Below, one piece after another: positions 8,782 through 19,447 of a stretch of DNA of 62,615 bases. The notes under the pieces are model-generated. The model saw only the letters and a list, made by a program, of their open reading frames with translations, did no database searches and had not been told where the DNA came from. The DNA is from Phycisphaeraceae bacterium. Lineage in GTDB: Bacteria; Planctomycetota; Phycisphaerae; Phycisphaerales; Phycisphaeraceae. Positions within the stretch are counted from its first letter, which is position 1; the number at the start of each line of letters is the position of its first letter. The stretch is taken from the NCBI GenBank assembly GCA_028277745.1, contig JANQFR010000052.1, positions 1 to 62,615 on the forward strand. Reading direction: 5' to 3'. A program made the translations under genes and the position numbers.

Positions 8782-8968
8782 ATCATTAACCGAACGTGGG
8801 GCACGCTTGGTGGATAACTTGTCGCCCGCTGTCGCGCTGCGGGCGTTAGCGGAGCGCTCGAAAAAAATGTGATTCCGGCTAACACCCGCACGATCACGCG
8901 TTTAGAGCAAACCGATCACAATTGACACCAGATTTGCTAAAGTTTTGGGTTGCAGACACAAGATATAG
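8777..8968 (+). pseudogene. Decayed XRE-type helix-turn-helix remnant (two frameshifts)
   Basis: Three segments in different frames join into a recognisable XRE-like helix-turn-helix. ATG at 8777 reads to LRALAERSKK. A frame change at a run of seven A (8861-8867) then allows NTRTITRLEQTDH, and a second change near 8920 gives TIDTRFAKVLGC and a stop at 8966-8968. The order ALAERS, ITRLEQ, TIDTRFAKVLG matches helices of XRE regulators. As the sequence stands, the ATG frame stops after 31 codons. It is most likely a dead gene. The rest of the space up to dcd (8969-9150) shows no gene. Confidence 0.45.
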
Positions 8969-9150
8969 TGGGCTAGGATGGATCGTTGGGGCCAGCGGTT
9001 GTGTGAGTGACGACCGTGGGCCCGAGCGTCAGCCCCTTCGCCCTGGTGGGCGGCAGTTTAAGAGCCAGCACTTACCCCGGTTTTACGGGGACGTTATTTC
9101 TACGATTGTTGTTTGCCGGAAGTCTGAACCTTCACCCCCGAGACCCAGCC

Positions 9151-9723
9151 ATGGCCGTCCTCTGTGACTCCCAGATCCGCGAGCTCGTCCCCATCGAGCC
9201 GTTCGAAGAGAACGTCAAGCGACCCGGACGCGTCTCCTACGGCGTCTCCTCCTACGGCTACGACGTCCGCGTCGGCACCCTCTTCAAGATCTTCACCAAC
9301 GCCCCCACCGACGGCGGGCAGTCCATCGTCGACCCCAAAAAATTCGACGACCGCAACTTCGTCACCGTCGACACCAACCAGACCGGCAAGGACCACGTCA
9401 TCGTCCCGCCCAACTCCTTCGCCCTCTGCGAGACCGTCGAGACCTTCGCCATCCCCCGCGACGTCCTGGTCATCTGCGTGGGCAAGTCGACCTACGCCCG
9501 CTGCGGCATCATCGTCAACGTCACCCCTCTCGAGCCCGAGTGGCGGGGCAAGGTCACCATCGAGATCTCCAACACCACCCCCCTGCCCGCCAAAATCTAC
9601 GCCAACGAGGGTATCGCCCAGATGATCTTCCTCCGCGGCGAGCGGACCTGCGCCGTCAGCTACGCCGACAAGGCCGGCAAGTACCAGGACCAGGCCGGCC
9701 TCGTCCTGCCGAAGGTGGACTGA
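9151..9723 (+). CDS. dcd: dCTP deaminase
   Basis: Deaminates dCTP to dUTP in pyrimidine deoxynucleotide synthesis, as a cytoplasmic trimer. The protein is 190 residues, the usual size. It begins [13 protein letters not shown] and has [10 protein letters not shown] near the N-terminus. The core signature is [20 protein letters not shown] followed by [20 protein letters not shown], which contains the catalytic Glu and the nucleotide-binding residues of the dUTPase/Dcd superfamily. The C-terminal segment [12 protein letters not shown] is also conserved. The ATG at 9151 is chosen because the Dcd family starts there; a frame open further upstream encodes nothing recognisable. A nucleotide-metabolism gene, nrdJ, lies 2 kb downstream on the same strand. 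Confidence 0.95.
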   Translation: MAVLCDSQIRELVPIEPFEENVKRPGRVSYGVSSYGYDVRVGTLFKIFTNAPTDGGQSIVDPKKFDDRNFVTVDTNQTGKDHVIVPPNSFALCETVETFAIPRDVLVICVGKSTYARCGIIVNVTPLEPEWRGKVTIEISNTTPLPAKIYANEGIAQMIFLRGERTCAVSYADKAGKYQDQAGLVLPKVD

Positions 9724-9780
9724 ACTGTCAAGCCGTGGGCCATGCCCGCGGGGCTTCTTCTCTTGTCCGGGAGCTGCGTC

Positions 9781-10203
9781 ATGGGAACTTACAAAACCGC
9801 CAACCTGATGATTGTCCTCATCGCCGCGTGGGCCGCGTGCCTCGTCGGCTGCGTGTCGACGCAGAAGACGGATGCGGACCACCGGCCGCCGGGCGTGCCC
9901 AAAGCGGCGACGGTGGTCGGCGGGGGGATCACGATCACCTTTACTCCCCCGGCCGACGGCCTCCTGTACCTGGTCGACGCCGATCAGGATCGACTGGTTC
10001 AGACCGTTCACGTCGAAGCGGGCGATGAAGTGCAAATCGATTCGGACGAAATGATGGCGTCGGTCTGGTACTCCCGTTTCGGCCTGGTCATTCAAGATGA
10101 GGATTTGCGAGAAAAGCTGATGTCGGATGAAGACTGGCTCCAACCCACCTCGGTAGTGGCGTACTACGCACCGCTGAGCCGGCTGGACCTTGGCGTTGAA
10201 TAG
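9781..10203 (+). CDS. Small lipoprotein, duplicated copy A
   Basis: A 140-residue predicted lipoprotein. The hydrophobic N-terminus ends in the lipobox LVGC, with the lipidated Cys at residue 24. The mature part starts VSTQKTDAD and contains TPPADGLLYLVDADQDRLV and VVAYYAPLSRLDLGVE. I recognise no family. A closely related copy lies at 10943-11377, with the same lipobox region and C-terminal motif, separated by a membrane protein gene. GGGAG lies upstream of the ATG at 9781 at good spacing. The TPPADG segment could be a beta strand of a small sandwich domain, but that is a guess. Confidence 0.75.
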   Translation: MGTYKTANLMIVLIAAWAACLVGCVSTQKTDADHRPPGVPKAATVVGGGITITFTPPADGLLYLVDADQDRLVQTVHVEAGDEVQIDSDEMMASVWYSRFGLVIQDEDLREKLMSDEDWLQPTSVVAYYAPLSRLDLGVE

Positions 10204-10215
10204 CGTGCGGTTTTA

Positions 10216-10254
10216 ATCATCCCGCCGGCGTACGGACGTGCCGGCTGATTCATA
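10216..10254 (+). repeat. 39-bp direct repeat, copy 1
   Basis: This 39-base sequence recurs at 11593-11631 with a single difference (38 of 39 identical). Its core is GCCGGC, a 10-base spacer, then GCCGGC, which can fold into a short hairpin. It begins 13 bases after the stop of lipoprotein copy A, so it was probably copied together with that gene. Confidence 0.75.
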
Positions 10255-10318
10255 CGGAAGACGGAACGGGGCCAGGCCCCATACCCAAGACGTTCAGGAA
10301 CCCAGGAACCCCACCGCC

Positions 10319-10882
10319 GTGACCCAGGACTCCATCGGCAACTTCAGCGCCCCGGCCGCGACGCCCTCGCAAGGCAAGCCGTCCAACGTGATCGGCCTGG
10401 TGGGTTTCATCATGGCGCTGGTTTCGCTCGTCACCTGCGGCCTGCTGGCGCCGATCTCGCTGATCGTCAGCGTCATCGGCCTGTTCAAGAACCCCAAGGG
10501 CTTCGCTATTGCCGGCGCCATCATCAGTTTCCTGGTGATCGTGGTCGTGACCGTGTCGGCCTGGGCGATCATCGCCGGCCTTCAGCAAGCCGGCAGTTCC
10601 TTCCAGCAGGGCGTCGTGGTGGGCGTGGCCCAGGAGGAGATCGTCACGTTCTACAACGCCAACAACCGCATGCCCGACCAGGCGGAGCTTCAGGCGGCCG
10701 TCGACGCCACCATGACGCTATTCCCTGCGTTTCTCGGCGGCGGCGGGCCCGTCCAGTTTCCTTATGACTACACCTATACCGTGTTGACGCCGAATGACTA
10801 CGAGTACGAACTGACGTTCCCCGGGTCGGACGGGCAACTGGGGACCAGCGACGACCTCAAGGAAACCGGCCGTGTGCCTTAG
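10319..10882 (+). CDS. Membrane protein with DUF4190-like helices and a pseudopilin-like C-terminal domain
   Basis: About 187 residues. Two hydrophobic helices (VIGLVGFIMALVSLVTCG onwards, and GFAIAGAIISFLVIVVVTV), with GLFKNPKG between them, resemble the DUF4190 membrane module. The C-terminal ~95 residues contain FYNANNRMPDQAELQAAVDA and end with GSDGQLGTSDDLKETG. That ending is like the Gly/Asp-rich calcium-binding tail of GspG-type pseudopilins. The GTG at 10319 is preferred because a GTG at 10238 falls inside the 39-bp repeat. The function is unknown. The gene lies between the two lipoprotein copies on the same strand. Confidence 0.6.
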   Translation: MTQDSIGNFSAPAATPSQGKPSNVIGLVGFIMALVSLVTCGLLAPISLIVSVIGLFKNPKGFAIAGAIISFLVIVVVTVSAWAIIAGLQQAGSSFQQGVVVGVAQEEIVTFYNANNRMPDQAELQAAVDATMTLFPAFLGGGGPVQFPYDYTYTVLTPNDYEYELTFPGSDGQLGTSDDLKETGRVP

Positions 10883-10942
10883 GAGAAACGGAGTCAGACT
10901 CCGTTTGAATTTAGACCCCGTTTGACTTTCGGGAACTGTGTC

Positions 10943-11377
10943 ATGGGATTCAATCAAGTAACAAGCCTGATGATCGTCCTCACCGCCGCGTGGGCCGCGT
11001 GCCTCGCCGGCTGCGTGTCGACGCAGAAGACGGATGCGGACCCCCGGCCGCTGGGCGTGCCCGAAGCGGCGACGGCGGTCGGCGGGGGGATCGAGATCGT
11101 CTTTACGCCCCCGGCCGACGGCCTGCTGTATGTGGTCGACGCCGACGATAACCGACTGGTCAAGACCGTCCAGGTCGAAGGAGGCGAAAAGGTGGAGTTG
11201 GATGCCTCAGAAATCATGGAGGCCGTCTGGTTCGCCCGCCTCGGCCCGGCGATTCAAGAAGACGATCTGCGCAGGAAGCTGATGTCAGATGAAGGGGGGA
11301 TCCAGCCCACGACGGTGGTGGCGTACTACGCGCCGCTGAGCCGGCTGGACATGGGGGTTGAAGCTGACGGGGAGTGA
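10943..11377 (+). CDS. Small lipoprotein, duplicated copy B
   Basis: A 144-residue paralogue of the lipoprotein at 9781-10203. It has the lipobox LAGC at the same place, the same VSTQKTDAD start of the mature region, TPPADGLLYVVDADDNRLV, and the shared end VVAYYAPLSRLDMGVE followed by a short extra ADGE. By eye about 70% of residues match copy A. Start ATG at 10943 with GGGAA upstream. A MITE-like element begins a few bases after the stop codon, between this gene and the second copy of the 39-bp repeat. The function is unknown. Confidence 0.75.
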   Translation: MGFNQVTSLMIVLTAAWAACLAGCVSTQKTDADPRPLGVPEAATAVGGGIEIVFTPPADGLLYVVDADDNRLVKTVQVEGGEKVELDASEIMEAVWFARLGPAIQEDDLRRKLMSDEGGIQPTTVVAYYAPLSRLDMGVEADGE

Positions 11378-11379
11378 AT

Positions 11380-11562
11380 CACGCCAAGACGCCAAGGGGC
11401 AGAGACGCCAAGAAGAAATAGAGGAAATGATGATGTGTGTCACAGCAACAACCCGAATCGCCGACAAAGCCGAACGAGGGTTCGGGCTTTGGCGAGGTGG
11501 TGTTGCGACAGGCTCATCCCTTTCCGGCTTGGTGCTCTTTGCGTCCTGGCGTCTTGGCGTTA
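11380..11562. mobile_element. MITE-like element with imperfect terminal inverted repeats
   Basis: A ~183-base segment bounded by inverted ends. The left end begins ACGCCAAGACGCCAAGGGGC and the right end finishes with GCGTCCTGGCGTCTTGGCGT, which is its near-exact reverse complement. Inside is a second inverted pair, AAAGCCGAAC with GTTCGGGCTTT. No meaningful protein is encoded. It separates lipoprotein copy B from the second 39-bp repeat, as an insertion would. It also lies just upstream of nrdJ. Repeats of the 'acgc(a/c)aagacgc' type are, as far as I recall, widespread in environmental bacteria. Confidence 0.6.
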
Positions 11563-11592
11563 ACTCCAACCCGACCGCGAGCAGCGATTTGA

Positions 11593-11631
11593 TCATCCCG
11601 CCGGCATACGGACGTGCCGGCTGATTCATAT
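11593..11631 (+). repeat. 39-bp direct repeat, copy 2
   Basis: The second copy of the sequence at 10216-10254, with one substitution. It is separated from lipoprotein copy B by the MITE-like element and ends 33 bases before the nrdJ start codon. Confidence 0.75.
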
Positions 11632-11664
11632 GAGCGCATACCTTAAATCAGGGGCAGTAGTGCG

Positions 11665-15156
<3,492 letters not shown>

Positions 15157-15316
15157 TGGAATAAAACCCTTCAATCCACCGTCACTCAGAGGAGGGCGTT
15201 GCGCGGCGCCTCGTAAGAGGCTCACGGACTGACAGGCCACCGCATGACGCCAAGGCCGCGGCGGGGTGATGCTCCGACACGCCGGCCGGCCAACCGCTTG
15301 CTTCCTCCTCCCTCCG

Positions 15317-15356
15317 CCCCCGTCGGCCATCCCACCAGCCGACGGGGGTTTCTTTT
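15317..15356 (+). terminator. Rho-independent terminator after nrdJ
   Basis: CCCCCGTCGGC at 15317-15327 pairs perfectly with GCCGACGGGGG at 15338-15348 across a 10-base loop. It is followed by TTTCTTTT. It lies 160 bases past the nrdJ stop codon. The rest of the space 15157-15505 holds only this hairpin and the next one; I see no gene. Confidence 0.9.
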
Positions 15357-15387
15357 CGCCCGGATCAACTCCAAGACTGTCGCAAGG

Positions 15388-15413
15388 AGCCCCGCATGCG
15401 GATGCGGGGCTTT
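15388..15413. terminator. Perfect palindromic hairpin between nrdJ and a convergent gene
   Basis: AGCCCCGCAT (15388-15397) and ATGCGGGGCT (15402-15411) form a perfect 10-bp stem with loop GCGG. It lies between the convergent nrdJ and the pseudopilin gene, so it could terminate transcription from either side. It belongs to the same style of GC-rich palindrome seen at other gene ends in the window. Confidence 0.6.
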
Positions 15414-15505
15414 AACGGGACCCGTATGAGGCGATACGCGTCAGGTTGAACGAACGGGCCCGGAGAGGGACGTGTCGTTTGGCGCCGGCTATCGGCCATA
15501 CCGGG

Positions 15506-16309
15506 TCACGGCCCGGGGCGGTCGAGCCATTCGACGTCCACGCCCCCGCCCCAGTCGAGCCCCTGGAAGTCGGCGGGTTGCCAGCCCTGGTCCACCTTCA
15601 ACACGTACATGGCCCCATCGACCCGCATGATGTTGCCGTCGCTGTTTGAGCCGTGCCGGGCGAGGAACCCTTCGCTGTCATCGCCGGCGCCGGGGCTGCT
15701 TTCGTCGATGCGGCCCTTCCAGTCGCCGAAGATGTTCAGGATGTTGGCGGGAGAGCCGCTCGCGGTCCAGGGGGTGGTGACCGGCCGGTCGTTGCTGCGG
15801 CCGTCGAATAACATCGCCACCTTACTGAAATCCCCGTAGCGCAGGCTGCCGCCGCCGTTCGCCTTCGGGTGATTGTTGATCTGCACCACGTTCAACGCGT
15901 CAACCCCCCGGTAAATCCCGTCAACGGTATAGCCGACGTAGCCCGCCGTCCCGCCGACTTCGAGCCCGAGATAGAGATTGTAATGGTAGCCGGACCCCAG
16001 GCTGTCCCACTCCGGGCAGCGGAAGTTCTCTTTCCTGCCCGACTGGAGCTCCGAGGTGTTGAGGTAATACTCCAGATCCTCCCGCCAGTAATTCGGATTA
16101 AAATTCGGGGAAGCGGTCGGGAACTGGTCATCGTAATCGTTGGCTCGCGCCATCGAAGCGGTATAGAACTGCTTGAGCGCGCTCTGACACGTCATCCGCT
16201 TCGCCGTTTCCCGCGCCGCGCCGAGGGCGGGCAGGAGGATGGCGATCAAGAGTGCGATGATGCTGATGACGACCAGTAGCTCGATGAGGGTGAAGGCGTT
16301 GCGGTTCAT
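15506..16309 (-). CDS. Pseudopilin-like protein with prepilin N-terminus
   Basis: 267 residues. A very short leader (MNRNA) precedes [20 protein letters not shown], a classic prepilin processing site with Glu at +5. The helix is followed by [21 protein letters not shown], as in the Planctomycetes pseudopilin family. Near the C-terminus there is a His then Asp-Gly ([15 protein letters not shown]) with eleven rather than nine residues between them, so this is a variant of the H-X9-DG motif. GGAGAG lies upstream of the ATG. It is the last gene of a four-gene co-directional group with three PEP-CTERM genes, 53 bases after the preceding one. It is probably exported to the surface; its function is unknown. 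Confidence 0.85.
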   Translation of the reverse strand: MNRNAFTLIELLVVISIIALLIAILLPALGAARETAKRMTCQSALKQFYTASMARANDYDDQFPTASPNFNPNYWREDLEYYLNTSELQSGRKENFRCPEWDSLGSGYHYNLYLGLEVGGTAGYVGYTVDGIYRGVDALNVVQINNHPKANGGGSLRYGDFSKVAMLFDGRSNDRPVTTPWTASGSPANILNIFGDWKGRIDESSPGAGDDSEGFLARHGSNSDGNIMRVDGAMYVLKVDQGWQPADFQGLDWGGGVDVEWLDRPGP

Positions 16310-16362
16310 GGTGGCTCTCCGGAGGCGTGCCCTTTGTTTTACAAACTGTATTCAAGCGGACC

Positions 16363-17064
16363 TCAGGCGGCGCGCCGACGGCGACGAAGCAGGGTCATGA
16401 GCCCCAGCCCCAGGGCCGCGGCCGTCGCGGGTTCGGGGATCGGGATGGTGATGTTCAGGTTGGCGATCCCATCGAAACTGCCGGCGGCGTCAACGGAAAA
16501 GGACACCTGGCCGCCGGTGGGGATCACGAGGTAGGCGAGATCGACGACCTGCTGCTGAGCGGCCGGCACGAGGAAGAAAGCGTCGACCGTGGCGGCGGGC
16601 ATGTCGATGTCGCCGATGCCGATCAGCGGCGGGTCGCCCAGGCCGATGGCCGCCAGCACCAGGCCGGCGGGATTGGACTCATCGTTGGTCTCGGCCAAGG
16701 CGCCGAAGCCCCCGCCGGCCCCGCCGCCGACGTCGGCCGCGGCGATCAGGATGTGCGAGTCCAGTGCCGTCCAATTGACGTCCCACAGATTGCCGTCGGC
16801 TGCGGTGTCGTCGATCGTGGGGGTTTCGCGGAGGAAGCCGCCGCCTAAGGCGCTGCCCCAGACCTGGTGGACGTTGCCGGTGATGGTGATCTCCTGGAAG
16901 GAGTCGAGCGTCTCGCCGACGCCGGCGTCGGCGGAGACGATGAACGCATCGAGCCCGGACGCCGGGCTGCCCGCGCTGGTGACGACAAGGGACGGCTGGG
17001 CGATCGCTGAACCGGCGAACACGAAACCTGCGAGCGATGCAAGAGCGGTGGGATGGGAGCACAT
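16363..17064 (-). CDS. PEP-CTERM sorting-domain protein
   Basis: A 233-residue exported protein with a signal peptide (ALASLAGFVFAGSAIA). The middle is a hydrophilic Ala/Gly/Asp-rich domain that I cannot assign. The C-terminus is IPEPATAAALGLGLMTLLRRRRR, a textbook PEP-CTERM signal with the PEP triplet, a transmembrane helix and an Arg-rich end. Exosortase would be expected to process it. GGAGG precedes the ATG at suitable spacing. It lies 40 bases after the preceding PEP-CTERM gene and 53 bases before the pseudopilin, so all are probably one transcript. The middle domain may hold a ligand-binding site, but nothing in the sequence proves it. Confidence 0.8.
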   Translation of the reverse strand: MCSHPTALASLAGFVFAGSAIAQPSLVVTSAGSPASGLDAFIVSADAGVGETLDSFQEITITGNVHQVWGSALGGGFLRETPTIDDTAADGNLWDVNWTALDSHILIAAADVGGGAGGGFGALAETNDESNPAGLVLAAIGLGDPPLIGIGDIDMPAATVDAFFLVPAAQQQVVDLAYLVIPTGGQVSFSVDAAGSFDGIANLNITIPIPEPATAAALGLGLMTLLRRRRRAA

Positions 17065-17104
17065 GGCGTTACGGCCTCCTGGTTTTATCGTGCAATAGAA
17101 CGGA

Positions 17105-18295
17105 CTATGAGGAACGGATGACGCGTCGGCGGCGGATCAGCCCCGCGCCCGCGACGATGACGAACAATGCGGCCGCGCCCGGCTCGGGGACGGGCACAGG
17201 GGGCAGCCCGACCGATGCGACGGCGTCGGCGAAGGACAACGTCGTCGCGCCGGCGCCGGACTGCCAGTTCTGACCTAAGTCGCTGAGGTCGAGCAGGTCG
17301 ACCACCCCGTCGCCATTGGCGTCACCGTCGGCGTAACTCCCGACGGCCTGCTGCCAGTTGCCGCCGAGGATGGACAGGTCCAGCAGATCGACCTTGCGGT
17401 CGAGGTTGAAGTCGCCGACGAACGAAACCAGCACCCCCTCAACGAAGGCGTCACGGTCGGCGAGGCTGACGGCTCCGTCGCCGTCAAAGTCGCTGAGCAG
17501 ATCGGTGGGCGAGCCGTTGACGTCGGCGAGAACGGCGTCGATGTCGGAGACGTCGACGGTCGAGACGGTGAGGTTATCGAGGTAGTTGGTGAGTCCGAAG
17601 CCGAAGCCGCTGGTGAACCACTGCAGGGAGGAGACCTGTTTGTCGGTGTAGGAGCCGCCGGGGCTGTTGATGGTGGAGAGGTTGGCCACGCCGCGGTTGG
17701 TCTGAAGCCCGTTGCTGAGCACGCGCCCGAACCCGCTGTTGTCGGGGTTGGACGGCTCGAAGAGCGTCACGTAGAGGTCGACGCGGTTGAACGCGGCGCC
17801 GGCGATCGGGAACTGCTCGCTGATGTTCTCCTTGGTGAGGTTGACGCCGAAGCGGGCCTCGTATTGCAGGTCGGAGGCGCCCCGCGGGCGGTGGCCGATG
17901 GCGGTGAGCTGGCGGTAGTCGGCGGTCCCGGCGGTGGACGAGTCGCCGTAGTTGGGCAGGAAGTAAGGGATCTCGCCCCCGCCGCCGTCCATGCGGTGGT
18001 CGTAGCTGAGATGGAAGACGCCGGCGCCGTCGGCCTCGGTCAGGGTGACGCCCAGGTCCCAGAACAACTCCATGGAGCCAAACCCTTCGGTGATCTGCAG
18101 GGCCTTGGACCCGCCGACCCCCACGCCGTCGGCCACCTGGACGGTGGAGGCGAACCCGCCGACGGTGAGGTCGATCTGGGTGTCGTTGTCCTCGAAGTCG
18201 TAGCTGATGATGTTGACCCCGGCGAAAGCGGGCAGAGCGAACCCGAGAACCGCGAGGGCGGCGAGCGAGTGGTGAAGGGCTTGGCGTTTCAACAT
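17105..18295 (-). CDS. PEP-CTERM protein with dockerin-like calcium-binding repeats
   Basis: A 396-residue exported protein. A signal peptide (SLAALAVLGFALPAFA) is followed by a ~270-residue beta-rich domain starting VNIISYDFEDNDTQIDL, probably a jelly-roll. Then come dockerin-type or EF-hand-like motifs: DFDGDGAVSLADRD, DFNLDRKVDLLDLSILGGNW and DANGDGVVDLLDLSDLGQNW. The last two form the paired repeat of a type I dockerin. The C-terminus is PVPEPGAAALFVIVAGAGLI plus a basic end (PEP-CTERM). The ATG at 18295 is chosen because GGAGAG lies just upstream and the signal peptide starts there. Dockerins bind cohesins in cellulosomes, but no cohesin is visible here, so the partner is unknown. Confidence 0.85.
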   Translation of the reverse strand: MLKRQALHHSLAALAVLGFALPAFAGVNIISYDFEDNDTQIDLTVGGFASTVQVADGVGVGGSKALQITEGFGSMELFWDLGVTLTEADGAGVFHLSYDHRMDGGGGEIPYFLPNYGDSSTAGTADYRQLTAIGHRPRGASDLQYEARFGVNLTKENISEQFPIAGAAFNRVDLYVTLFEPSNPDNSGFGRVLSNGLQTNRGVANLSTINSPGGSYTDKQVSSLQWFTSGFGFGLTNYLDNLTVSTVDVSDIDAVLADVNGSPTDLLSDFDGDGAVSLADRDAFVEGVLVSFVGDFNLDRKVDLLDLSILGGNWQQAVGSYADGDANGDGVVDLLDLSDLGQNWQSGAGATTLSFADAVASVGLPPVPVPEPGAAALFVIVAGAGLIRRRRVIRSS

Positions 18296-18367
18296 GAGTC
18301 TCTCCACACGGCAAGCGGATGAAAGGGCGAGCCCCGGGTCAGCGGGCCTCGCCCGGTCTTGAGGCAT

Positions 18368-19138
18368 TCAGCCGGCGCGCCGGCGACGGAACAGGACGAG
18401 CACGCCGCCGAGCCCGGCAAGCACGGCGGTGGTGGGCTCGGGCACCAGTTGGATACGCAGACGCGGCTGAACCGCAAACGCCGAAGTGCCGGACTCCCAC
18501 TGAGGACGGAAGTTCGCGTCGACGCCGCCGGTCTGGTGGAAGTGAAGCACCAGGGTGTCGTTGGTGTCGCCGGTCAGGAACCCCAGGTCAGAGAAATTGA
18601 AGACCTGGAGGTCGCCGGCCTGGGGGCGAGGGTCGATACCCAGCCCCAACGTCAGCGAATCCTGAACCACCGCCTGCGTGAGGTCCACCGCGGCCTGGAC
18701 GTCCACCGCGTCCAGAATCGCCGGCAGGTCGTGGAAGGTGTCGTTGGGGAAGTCGAAGTCTTCGTTGGCCACGCCGTCGTTCACGCTGTACAGCGTCCAG
18801 GTGAACAGGCCGTTTTCCTGGTCAAAGTTTTTGACGGTCAGTTCGAGCTGGGCGCCAAGGATGTCGCCCTTCGTCTTGCCGGCGTTGGCCAGCGCCGCGT
18901 CCAGCCCTTTGAACTTGAGGGTGGGCTGACGCCCGCCGCTGGCGCCGAATACATTGGACCGCATCCGTCCGGCGACCTGCTCGGGGCCGAAGGTGTCGGT
19001 GAAATTGAATTGCTCCCAGTTGTCGCCCACGCTGCCGGGATCGCCGGCCCGCAGGATGATTTCATCGGCGCTGGCGGCCGCCACAGGGCCCAGCGCCACA
19101 AACAAAGCCGGGGCCAGGTTCTTTACGACATGATTCAT
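18368..19138 (-). CDS. PEP-CTERM sorting-domain protein
   Basis: 256 residues. The signal peptide (LAPALFVALGPVAAASA) is followed by a domain starting DEIILRAGDPGSVGDNWEQF. It contains GAQLELTVKNFD and LVLHFHQTGGVDANF, which look like the beta-strands of a DNRLRE-type sandwich domain; that likeness is weak. The C-terminus LVPEPTTAVLAGLGGVLVLF plus RRRRAG is a PEP-CTERM signal. GGAGG lies nine bases before the ATG. It is the first gene of the four-gene PEP-CTERM and pseudopilin operon. A promoter overlapped by operator-like palindromes lies 150-190 bases upstream. It is probably a surface protein co-regulated with the pectin-type enzymes. Confidence 0.8.
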   Translation of the reverse strand: MNHVVKNLAPALFVALGPVAAASADEIILRAGDPGSVGDNWEQFNFTDTFGPEQVAGRMRSNVFGASGGRQPTLKFKGLDAALANAGKTKGDILGAQLELTVKNFDQENGLFTWTLYSVNDGVANEDFDFPNDTFHDLPAILDAVDVQAAVDLTQAVVQDSLTLGLGIDPRPQAGDLQVFNFSDLGFLTGDTNDTLVLHFHQTGGVDANFRPQWESGTSAFAVQPRLRIQLVPEPTTAVLAGLGGVLVLFRRRRAG

Positions 19139-19288
19139 CTAAACAACCTCCATGAGAAAGGGAAAGAGAAGCGCGCGCGAGACAATCACACCGCGTTGAA
19201 CGTTCGCGGCGGTGGGTCAACCAAGCAGACAGCCGGTACGGGGGGCGCAACGGAGTCGAAACGGCTCAACGCGGCGCCGGCTCGAGCA

Positions 19289-19326
19289 ATAATACGCGAA
19301 TATTCGTTAATATTAACGATACTAAT
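19289..19326 (-). promoter_or_regulatory. Promoter and LacI-type operators of the PEP-CTERM operon
   Basis: On the minus strand, -35 TTAATA (19311-19316) and -10 TATTAT (19289-19294) are 16 bases apart. The perfect palindrome CGTTAATATTAACG (19305-19318) covers the -35. TATTAACGATACTAAT, with a central CG at 19317-19318, matches the sites upstream of the second lacI gene and upstream of GH78. The remaining part of 19139-19447 contains no gene. Confidence 0.6.
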
Positions 19327-19447
19327 TGATTTTTCAGCGGTATTCGTGGCGGTTTTCATCTGATTCACATGCTTGCTAGAGGTTTGGGAGCCACACGTGT
19401 ATTGGGCTATCCGAAGGCCCAGCAAAACGATACAACAGGCAGACGAA

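Noticed and set aside
8922..8927. TTGACA as a dcd promoter -35
   Set aside because: No acceptable -10 lies 16-19 bases downstream, and the sequence falls within the decayed helix-turn-helix remnant.
11562..11664. A cobalamin riboswitch upstream of nrdJ
   Set aside because: It would be expected for a B12 enzyme, but only ~100 bases are available and no B12-box-like sequence was seen.
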